The translations under genes were made by a program, and so were the position numbers. From NCBI GenBank assembly GCA_903864455.1, contig CAIPFW010000049.1, positions 1 through 7,203 of the forward strand: DNA of 7,203 nt. The letters run 5' to 3'. Source of the DNA: an uncultured Anaplasmataceae bacterium (lineage in GTDB: Bacteria; Pseudomonadota; Alphaproteobacteria; Rickettsiales; CAIPFW01). Of this stretch, positions 1-4,715 are shown in pieces; the stretch's first letter is position 1, and each line of letters begins with the position of its first letter. Under the pieces are notes generated by a model that was given only the letters and a program-made list of their open reading frames with translations, had not been told where the DNA came from and did not search any database.

Positions 1-1
1 C

Positions 2-322
2 AATTTCAATGGTGTCAACTCCCCATTTACCTTTTGGTTGAGCGATTTTTATAAAATTGGAAACCACCCATTGCACTTTCAAACAGATTGGCTTTCAAAA
101 GCGAGAGGTGGTGTTTTAGATCCAAAAATATCAGAGGGTATAAAACAAATTGCCGATATATCAGAGAAAAATAAAATTTCATTCGAATATTTATTCATGA
201 TAGCAATGGATGCAGCATTGAAAGCAAATGCTGAAGGAGGAGCGCAAAACGACAATTCATCGAATGATAACTCTTCAAATGATAATTTTGCGAATGCAAA
301 TTCTGGAAACATTGCGGGGTAA
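2..322 (+). CDS. DUF2610-like protein, 3' part (5' end outside the window)
   Basis: The frame is open from position 2 to the TAA at 320-322, giving 106 residues. A TTG at 38 could act as a start, but the residues before it (NFNGVNSPFTFWL) read on smoothly into the conserved-looking core SDFYKIGNHPLHFQTDWLSK, then RGG and, near the end of the domain, KNKISFEYL. That wording fits what I remember of DUF2610, a short family of unknown function in Rickettsiales and relatives (N-terminus like 'IPCDFxGxxxPFxxY...HPLxFQxxWLxxxRGG'). So the true start lies left of the window and TTG is only an internal Leu codon. After the folded part (to about nt 240) comes a hydrophilic Asn/Ser-rich tail made of four degenerate five-residue repeats, which I believe is not part of the usual family. 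The product is probably soluble; no signal or membrane segment is visible in this part. gatA follows after 81 nt. Function unknown. Family assignment is from memory and moderately sure. Confidence 0.7.
   Translation, partial: NFNGVNSPFTFWLSDFYKIGNHPLHFQTDWLSKARGGVLDPKISEGIKQIADISEKNKISFEYLFMIAMDAALKANAEGGAQNDNSSNDNSSNDNFANANSGNIAG
251..310 (+). repeat. Four in-frame 15-nt repeats coding an Asn-rich tail
   Basis: Four consecutive 15-nt units (251-265, 266-280, 281-295, 296-310) encode DNSSN, DNSSN, DNFAN and ANSGN. The first two units give identical peptides but differ at synonymous third positions (Asp, Asn, two Ser codons), so the array is either old or held at protein level. The tail ends the DUF2610-like protein. 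Confidence 0.75.
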
Positions 323-387
323 AATTGCAAAATTGATGAAAATATAATGCTAGATTTTTTAATCTTTTGTATTATTATATCAATAAC

Positions 388-393
388 TACAAT
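388..393 (+). promoter_or_regulatory. Possible -10 box for gatA, very close to the start codon
   Basis: TACAAT (5 of 6 to TATAAT) lies 10 nt before the gatA ATG. The only -35-like candidate, TTGTAT at 367-372, gives a short 15-nt spacer. A perfect TATAAT also occurs at 343-348 but without a usable -35. If the 388 box is used, the leader would be only a few nucleotides. Weak evidence in such AT-rich DNA. Confidence 0.25.
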
Positions 394-403
394 TTAAAAT
401 TTT

Positions 404-1864
404 ATGAAAAATAGAATATCTATATCGCAAATTAAAAAAGATTTTGCGGAAAAAAAAATCACCCCTACAAAACTTGTTGAAAATTTAATCAATAAAATTG
501 AAAAAGAGGATGTTGAATTAAACTCAATCGTAATTAAAAATTATGAAAATGCTTTAGAGAAGGCAAAAATCGCCGATGAAAATATAAAAAATAATCGTGG
601 TGGTTTGTTGGAAGGAATTCCTTTTATCAGCAAGCCAGTTTTTTGTAGCAAAGGAGTTACAACGAATATGTGCTCGAATATTATAAGAAATTTCGTTCCA
701 ACTTACGAATCATCAGTCACTGAAAGGCTGTTGAATGAAGGGGCGATTTTATTAGCAAATGCAAATATGGACGAATTTGCAATGGGTTCTTCTACTATGA
801 CGGGGATTTATGGGTCAGCGTTAAGCAATTGGAAAAGAAAAAGCGATGGAAAGCGAGTGATTGGGGGCGGTTCATCAGGAGGTTCAGCAATAGCGGTGAG
901 TTCAGGTTTTTCACCTTTTTCATTGGGAAGCGATACAGGGGGGTCGGTTCGACAACCAGCAGCATTGACTGGATTAGTCGGTATGAAGGGGACTTATGGA
1001 AGATGCCCGAGATACGGCATGATATCTTTTGCATCATCTTTCGACCAAGCGGGTGTTTTTACGACAAATGTTGACGATAATGCGACAATTTTTAATATCA
1101 TAGCTGGACATGATTCTCGTGACTCTACATCGCTCAAAGCAAATGTTCCAAATTATTTACAAAATATAAATAATGGTGTGAAGGGTTTGAAAATCGGTAT
1201 ACCAAAAGAATGTTACGAATTTGATGATATGAACGAAGAAGTGAAAAATTCTTGGGATACTGTGATTCAAAAATTAAAGAATGCGGGTGCAGAAATTCAA
1301 GAAATCAGTTTAAAAAATTTAAAGCACGGAATCTCAATATATTATATATTAGCGTCGACAGAAGCTTCGTCAAATTTTGCAAAATATGATGGCATTCGAT
1401 ATGGTCCATGCGTAGAAAATCCAAAAAATCTCGAAGATTTATACATACAAAATAGATATTTGGGCTTTGGTGATGAGGTGAAAAGACGTATATTTTTAGG
1501 AACTTATGTTTTGTCATCGGATTTGGAACACAATTATTATAAAAAAGCGAGACAGGTTCGCAATGTTATATATTTGGATTTTCAAAAAGCTTTTGAGTCG
1601 ATAGATGCAATTCTCATGCCAACAACGCCAGATGTAGCAAGGGCTACCGATGAAAAAGTGACGGTTGTACAAAACTATATGAGTGATATTTTGACAGTTC
1701 CTGTAAATGTCGGAGGTCTTCCCGGAATTTCTGTGCCATCAGGATTGTCTTCAAATGGCTTGCCGATTGGAATGCAAATTGTTGCGAATAAATTGCAGGA
1801 AGGCTTGTTGTTTCAAATCGCAAAACAAATAGAAAATTTTCAATTAATGGAGGATGTTGAATAA
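404..1864 (+). CDS. gatA: Glutamyl-tRNA(Gln)/aspartyl-tRNA(Asn) amidotransferase subunit A
   Basis: GatA is the glutaminase subunit of cytosolic GatCAB: it frees ammonia from glutamine so that GatB can convert Glu-tRNA(Gln) or Asp-tRNA(Asn) to the correct amide. The 486 residues are normal length. The amidase triad is visible: Lys77 (in FISKPVFCSKG), cis-Ser157 in GGGSSGGSA and nucleophile Ser181 in LGSDTGGSVRQPA, with the 24-residue Ser-Ser spacing known for the family. Further GatA signatures are NMDEFAMGSS (121-130), ASSFDQAG (210-217), STEASSNFAKYDGIRYG (318-334) and NVGGLPGISVP (435-445). The Asp that normally follows the catalytic Lys (K-D-x-F/I-C) is Pro78 here. ATG at 404 begins the expected N-terminal helix; there is no Shine-Dalgarno before it. 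gatC and gatB are not adjacent. The next gene follows after 14 nt, probably on the same transcript. Confidence 0.97.
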   Translation: MKNRISISQIKKDFAEKKITPTKLVENLINKIEKEDVELNSIVIKNYENALEKAKIADENIKNNRGGLLEGIPFISKPVFCSKGVTTNMCSNIIRNFVPTYESSVTERLLNEGAILLANANMDEFAMGSSTMTGIYGSALSNWKRKSDGKRVIGGGSSGGSAIAVSSGFSPFSLGSDTGGSVRQPAALTGLVGMKGTYGRCPRYGMISFASSFDQAGVFTTNVDDNATIFNIIAGHDSRDSTSLKANVPNYLQNINNGVKGLKIGIPKECYEFDDMNEEVKNSWDTVIQKLKNAGAEIQEISLKNLKHGISIYYILASTEASSNFAKYDGIRYGPCVENPKNLEDLYIQNRYLGFGDEVKRRIFLGTYVLSSDLEHNYYKKARQVRNVIYLDFQKAFESIDAILMPTTPDVARATDEKVTVVQNYMSDILTVPVNVGGLPGISVPSGLSSNGLPIGMQIVANKLQEGLLFQIAKQIENFQLMEDVE

Positions 1865-1878
1865 ATATTATATAAAAT

Positions 1879-2796
1879 ATGAACCAGAATCTTTATAACA
1901 TTCCGAAATATAAATTTTTTTATACTGAGAGCGACAAAAAAATTGCATATTTGGAATATGGAGCACAAAACCCTCAAACAATTATCTGCGTTCATGGATT
2001 GACAAGAAATTCAAGCGACTATCATTTATTGGCTTTAAAGCTTGAGAAATCGGGATATAGAGTCATAGTACCTGACATTGCGGGTCGTGGTGAGAGCGAT
2101 AATTTGACAAACAAAGATGATTATAATTATCATTATTATAAAGATGATTTGTTGAAATTGGCTGATGCCCTTGAAATCCCAAATTGTTTTTGGGTCGGCA
2201 CTTCGATGGGCGGAATCATAGCTTTTTTGGTGAATGAGGAGCGACCATATTTCATACAAAAGCTCATTTTGAATGACATAGGGCCACAAATTTCTCTCAA
2301 ACCTACAAAGCAAATTCATGATTATTTTTCAAAAATGCCTGAAAAATTTGATTCTTTCAAAGAAATTGAGCGAAGAACGAAGCTCACTTTTACTTTTTTC
2401 GGCATTTCGAAGGAGGAGGATTGGAATTTTTTCATTCAACATTCAGTGAAAAAAAATGAAGACAATACTTATAGCTTTCGCTACGATTCTGCGATTTTTA
2501 ATAGTTTGAGCGATAATTATGAAATTAATAAATACCTTCGTGGCGATGGTATTTGGGATATTTGGGAGAAGCTTAAAATGCCGATATTGTTGATTTGGGG
2601 AAATTTATCGACCATGCTCACCTCGGAAGTGACGAAAAAAATGCAAAATATGAGTGGTGATAATTTGCAAAAAATCACGATTCATAGCGTTGGTCACACG
2701 CCACACTTTATGAACGATGAGCTGAATGAGATTATAGCGACTTGGTTCAAAGATGGGATTTTGACAAAAAATGATATCAGAAATTTTCTTGTTTAG
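1879..2796 (+). CDS. Alpha/beta-hydrolase fold protein with altered catalytic acid site
   Basis: 305 residues, single alpha/beta-hydrolase domain, no signal peptide. Visible in order: strand plus oxyanion His-Gly at 39-40 (IICVHGLTRNSSDYHLLA), PDIAGRGESD (65-74), nucleophile elbow VGTSMGG with Ser109, LNDIGP (131-136), an FDSF...RYDSAI cap-like helical region (158-206), and the C-terminal His273 in SVGHTPHF. These words match the subfamily of small alphaproteobacterial hydrolases often labelled lysophospholipase or esterase; the substrate cannot be read from sequence. In that subfamily the acid sits in a 'GexSDlL' turn; here it reads GNLSTML, so the Asp position is Thr245. Asp133 might substitute, as in hydrolases with the acid after strand 6, but this is a guess. 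It lies 14 nt after gatA, no Shine-Dalgarno, likely cotranscribed. The family is sure; activity is not. Confidence 0.9.
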   Translation: MNQNLYNIPKYKFFYTESDKKIAYLEYGAQNPQTIICVHGLTRNSSDYHLLALKLEKSGYRVIVPDIAGRGESDNLTNKDDYNYHYYKDDLLKLADALEIPNCFWVGTSMGGIIAFLVNEERPYFIQKLILNDIGPQISLKPTKQIHDYFSKMPEKFDSFKEIERRTKLTFTFFGISKEEDWNFFIQHSVKKNEDNTYSFRYDSAIFNSLSDNYEINKYLRGDGIWDIWEKLKMPILLIWGNLSTMLTSEVTKKMQNMSGDNLQKITIHSVGHTPHFMNDELNEIIATWFKDGILTKNDIRNFLV

Positions 2797-2820
2797 CTTT
2801 TTTTAATGCAAATTAAAAAA

Positions 2821-2850
2821 CTTTTAACTTCTTTTCATAGAAGTTAAAAA
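2821..2850. terminator. Strong hairpin, terminator-like, between hydrolase and next gene
   Basis: TTTTAACTTCT (2822-2832) pairs perfectly with AGAAGTTAAAA (2839-2849), 11 bp around the 6-nt loop TTTCAT. It lies 26 nt after the hydrolase stop, the expected place for a transcript end. The run of T that would complete an intrinsic terminator is poor on the + side (TATTTT) and better on the minus side (GTTTTTT), though no minus-strand gene precedes it nearby. It may act in both directions. Confidence 0.5.
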
Positions 2851-2854
2851 TATT

Positions 2855-2882
2855 TTGACATTCAGTGTTTTTGTGATAATAT
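2855..2882 (+). promoter_or_regulatory. Sigma70-type promoter for the 278-residue orphan gene
   Basis: A perfect -35 hexamer TTGACA (2855-2860) is followed after 16 nt by TAATAT (2877-2882); an alternative -10, GATAAT (2875-2880), matches better but with a 14-nt spacer. Transcription would begin near 2889 inside the AT repeat, giving a leader of about 30 nt. A perfect TTGACA in a promoter position is uncommon in this window. Confidence 0.5.
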
Positions 2883-2906
2883 ATGAATATATGAATATAT
2901 AAATAT
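2879..2906 (+). repeat. AT microsatellite, 3.5 copies of an 8-mer
   Basis: Units ATATATGA (2879-2886), ATATATGA (2887-2894), ATATATAA (2895-2902) and a partial ATAT (2903-2906). It overlaps the proposed -10 element and transcription start of the following gene, so changes in copy number could alter its promoter. Confidence 0.7.
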
Positions 2907-2920
2907 TTTTTTAATAAAAG

Positions 2921-3757
2921 ATGATGCAGAGTAATGACAATAAATATGTTGGTTACGTAGGAAACAATTGGCTTCAATTTCAAGGTCCCGAAAATTTCAA
3001 GATAACTGGTGGATACAGAGAATACGATAATACGAATGGAATGCTTATTCTCTTTAAGGAGAAAGATATAGAGAATGAAAATTTTTTATCAATTGGATAT
3101 AAATATTCTGGTCGTACAGAAGGGACTGGTGAGAACTCAATTCTTTGTTATGATTTTGAGATAACCGAATGGGAATATGAGTGTGCAAAAAGGGAATCTC
3201 ATACACCTTTGTTACTAGAAACCCTTTTAATACGATTATTTGATCAAGGTGGAAAAACGGGAAATACAGTCCAATCTGATTATAAATGGATGACGCCAAC
3301 ATTCCTAAAAATTTTTGAATCATTAGGCTTTAAAAAAAATTTAGAAGAAGATTTGATAACATTGAATTATAAAGATTTTCAAGAAGCTCGAAAACAAAAC
3401 AAGAAAGCTGATGAAGATGTTGTTGTGATAGCTGAACCTTCAACTTCAGCTCCAGCTCAAACAGAAACTCCTGAGCAATCAAAAACGAGACTCGGTGGTT
3501 TAAAGCAAAAACTTTCTAAAACAGAAAAATTTGTACAGGTAATTTTAATGATTATTACTGTTACCATTTATAAATGGTATCTTGGTTGCAAGGCGAATGA
3601 AATTTTTAATCAGAATAATAATTCTGATTTGAGTAAAATTAATACTGACAAGATAAAACAAGAATCTAAAAAAGACTTTTTCGATATAACTAGCAAAATC
3701 GTGATGAATAAAGTTCATGAAAAGCTTGTTAAGGCGCATCCACAGTTGAAGGAATAG
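2921..3757 (+). CDS. Orphan membrane-anchored protein with possible GNAT-like N-terminal domain
   Basis: I do not recognise this 278-residue protein. Residues 1-150 look like a compact alpha/beta domain: strands near 41-46, 56-62 and 73-80, a helix 95-108, then TFLKIFESLGFKK (127-139) and a final strand near 146-150. The order strand-helix-strand plus 'F/Y-x-x-L-G-F' recalls the C-terminal half of GNAT acetyltransferases, but the acetyl-CoA loop (Q/RxxGxG/A) is not evident, so this is only a hint. Residues 168-188 are a Pro/Ser/Thr/Glu linker. Residues 204-222 (FVQVILMIITVTIYKWYLG) form the single membrane helix, followed by a charged tail rich in Lys, Asn and Asp. Lys/Arg residues at 189-203 before the helix suggest a cytosolic N-terminal domain. 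Start is ATG at 2921 or the next codon ATG at 2924; no Shine-Dalgarno. It has its own promoter and is convergent with the minus-strand gene. Real gene likely from length and composition. Confidence 0.8.
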   Translation: MMQSNDNKYVGYVGNNWLQFQGPENFKITGGYREYDNTNGMLILFKEKDIENENFLSIGYKYSGRTEGTGENSILCYDFEITEWEYECAKRESHTPLLLETLLIRLFDQGGKTGNTVQSDYKWMTPTFLKIFESLGFKKNLEEDLITLNYKDFQEARKQNKKADEDVVVIAEPSTSAPAQTETPEQSKTRLGGLKQKLSKTEKFVQVILMIITVTIYKWYLGCKANEIFNQNNNSDLSKINTDKIKQESKKDFFDITSKIVMNKVHEKLVKAHPQLKE

Positions 3758-3803
3758 ATTTTTTTAAAATTTGTATAAAAAATTATATTTATTTTAACAA
3801 AAA

Positions 3804-3809
3804 TATAAT
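3804..3809 (+). promoter_or_regulatory. Perfect -10 box ahead of the structured island
   Basis: TATAAT precedes the GC-richer island by a few nucleotides and would place a start near 3816. No good -35 lies at the right distance, and the box overlaps the first arm of the inverted repeat, so it counts only as a hint that the island is transcribed on the + strand. Confidence 0.25.
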
Positions 3810-3964
3810 ATACTTATAGAGTCTGCAGTATGCGTCAGGTTTTTTTATTCCCGAAGACGATAAGTATATTCACGAAGATTGTGCCTTTTATTTTTTCGTT
3901 AAAATAAAATACGATTTTCACCTGTTTTTAGGTCTTGGTGATTATTAAACTAACGGTACAGGTG
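3807..3964. ncRNA. Candidate structured RNA of unknown class in the convergent gap
   Basis: The gap 3758-4059 holds no convincing gene. Within it 3811-3970 is about one third G+C by hand count, against about 4% in the 49 nt before and 21% after. It contains three inverted-repeat systems. First, AATATACTTAT (3807-3817) with ATAAGTATATT (3860-3870), 11 perfect pairs enclosing 42 nt that can pair further as GTCT (3821-3824) with AGAC (3855-3858). Second, a long hairpin: 3874-3883 with 3910-3919 (10 pairs, including G-U), a CC bulge, then TTTTATTTT (3886-3894) with AAAATAAAA (3901-3909) and loop TTCGTT. Third, CACCTGT (3919-3925) with ACAGGTG (3958-3964), competing with TCACC (3918-3922) and GGTGA (3937-3941). 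Strand is undecided: + has the 3804 -10 box; minus has TTGAGT (4004-4009) with TATATT (3983-3988) and a T-run after the last stem. I could not match tmRNA, SRP RNA, RNase P or 6S RNA. Confidence 0.45.
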
Positions 3965-3998
3965 GACAAGTAATAAAAAATAAATATAGATTTTGAAG

Positions 3999-4059
3999 AT
4001 CTGACTCAATATTAATGAAAATCACAAATATTTTGGCTATGAAAATATACGACTCAGAT
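3999..4059 (-). terminator. Nested inverted repeat directly after the minus-strand gene
   Basis: ATCTGACTC (3999-4007) pairs with GACTCAGAT (4051-4059), 8 of 9 positions with one C-C mismatch; inside it ATATTTT (4028-4034) pairs with AAAATAT (4042-4048) around a 7-nt loop. The outer arm abuts the stop codon of the minus-strand gene at 4060-4062, so it may protect or end that transcript. There is no clean T-run, so termination is not certain. Confidence 0.35.
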
Positions 4060-4545
4060 TTAAAGAATATTGCAAGTATTGAGAGTGCTTTTGCGTTGAA
4101 CCATTTCTTGCATTTGCTCAATACAAATATTGCTTTGCACGTGCTCTATATCTGAATCCAGCTCTGTCATATTCTTGTGAACTTTACTACTCACGCATTC
4201 TATTTTTTCAAATGATTGATTGTGCGAATAATAACAATCAAATTCATAATACTCATGTAATTCATTCAATTTTGCCAAACCCTTGATGCACTTATGTTTT
4301 TTCTGATGCAATTTGAATAAATCGCATAGAAGAAATATTAATTTTGGATATTCAAAGACTAGGATCCTTCCTTCTTTTTGTTTTACGGGCTTTAAATTTT
4401 CTTTTATAAATTTTAAACTCCGCTCGCACTCTTCACTCAAAGTTAATGTAACTTTATTATCAATATAAACATCAGTAATCTGCTTGAAAGCTACCGTCAA
4501 TTCCACTAAAGCATTAATTAACACTTGATGTTTCTCATTATACAT
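4060..4545 (-). CDS. Orphan 161-residue cysteine-containing helical protein
   Basis: I do not recognise this protein. It is the only convincing minus-strand gene in the window. It appears largely alpha-helical and charged, without a signal peptide or a clear membrane segment; the most hydrophobic stretch (ILVFEYPKLIFLLCDLF, 61-77) is short and interrupted by Glu, Pro and Lys. It has seven Cys (40, 74, 86, 104, 117, 141, 158) and seven His (6, 80, 84, 97, 108, 123, 135), unusually many for a small protein in an AT-rich genome, but no regular CxxC metal motif. The region 80-125 is rich in His, Tyr and Cys. Start is ATG at 4545, with TTTTTATAAGTAAAA before it and no Shine-Dalgarno. It is divergent from secD and convergent with the 278-residue gene, and has a good promoter. 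Lineage-specific protein or secreted effector are possible; neither can be shown. Confidence 0.7.
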   Translation of the reverse strand: MYNEKHQVLINALVELTVAFKQITDVYIDNKVTLTLSEECERSLKFIKENLKPVKQKEGRILVFEYPKLIFLLCDLFKLHQKKHKCIKGLAKLNELHEYYEFDCYYSHNQSFEKIECVSSKVHKNMTELDSDIEHVQSNICIEQMQEMVQRKSTLNTCNIL

Positions 4546-4571
4546 TTTTTACTTATAAAAATTCTTTAACA

Positions 4572-4599
4572 ATTTTAAAATGTATTTATAAAATGTCAA
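4572..4599 (-). promoter_or_regulatory. Promoter of the minus-strand orphan gene
   Basis: Read on the minus strand, TTGACA (4599-4594) is followed after 16 nt by TAAAAT (4577-4572), 5 of 6 to consensus. This predicts a start near 4565 and a leader of about 20 nt before the ATG at 4545. It has the same TTGACA-plus-16-nt layout as the promoter at 2855. Confidence 0.55.
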
Positions 4600-4664
4600 C
4601 ACCTTTTAAGAAATATTATGAAAATTTTTTCATTTAAAACACAAAATCGATTTCAGAAAATCTA

Positions 4665-4708
4665 TTGAATTATGAGGAAAAATAAGTTAAGATTTTTAAA
4701 AATATAAT
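4665..4708 (+). promoter_or_regulatory. Promoter region of the secD operon
   Basis: Two readings are possible. TTGAAT (4665-4670) with TAAGAT (4688-4693) has a 17-nt spacer and would give a leader of about 15 nt. The perfect TATAAT at 4703-4708 lies only 7 nt before the secD ATG and lacks a -35; if used, the mRNA would begin at or next to the start codon. No ribosome binding site is present in either case. Confidence 0.4.
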
Positions 4709-4715
4709 ACTTTCG

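Noticed and set aside
38..322. 94-residue protein starting at TTG 38
   Set aside because: The same frame is open to position 2 with family-like residues upstream; TTG is taken as an internal Leu codon of a longer gene.
352..365. AGATT/AATCT hairpin with trailing T run after the first gene
   Set aside because: Only five weak pairs with a 4-nt loop; in sequence this AT-rich such a stem is expected by chance.
829..1074. Frames overlapping gatA on both strands (for example 829-1074 + and 1037-795 -)
   Set aside because: They lie inside the highly conserved core of gatA, have no family resemblance and no start context; shadows of the real frame.
3830..3907. Small + frame of 25 codons starting MRQVFLFPK inside the island
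   Set aside because: Hydrophobic and short, no ribosome site, and the DNA is better explained by paired stems; kept only as a remote small-peptide possibility.
3807..3970. Known RNAs: tmRNA (including the permuted alphaproteobacterial form), SRP RNA, RNase P RNA, 6S RNA
   Set aside because: No tag reading frame, no GGAAGCAG loop, no RNase P core segments and no 6S-like closing stem could be read on either strand.
3950..3972. Resemblance of ACAGGTGGACAAGTA to a 23S rRNA segment
   Set aside because: The likeness is limited to about a dozen bases and the flanks do not continue it; treated as chance.
4003..4056. Direct repeat GACTCA (4003-4008 and 4051-4056)
   Set aside because: Better explained as the near-palindromic arms of the inverted repeat 3999-4059; no sign of a target-site duplication or mobile element.
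4672..4707. 11-codon frame starting MRKNKLRF just before secD
   Set aside because: Too short to judge; it spans the proposed -10 box and probably occurs by chance, though an upstream leader peptide cannot be excluded.
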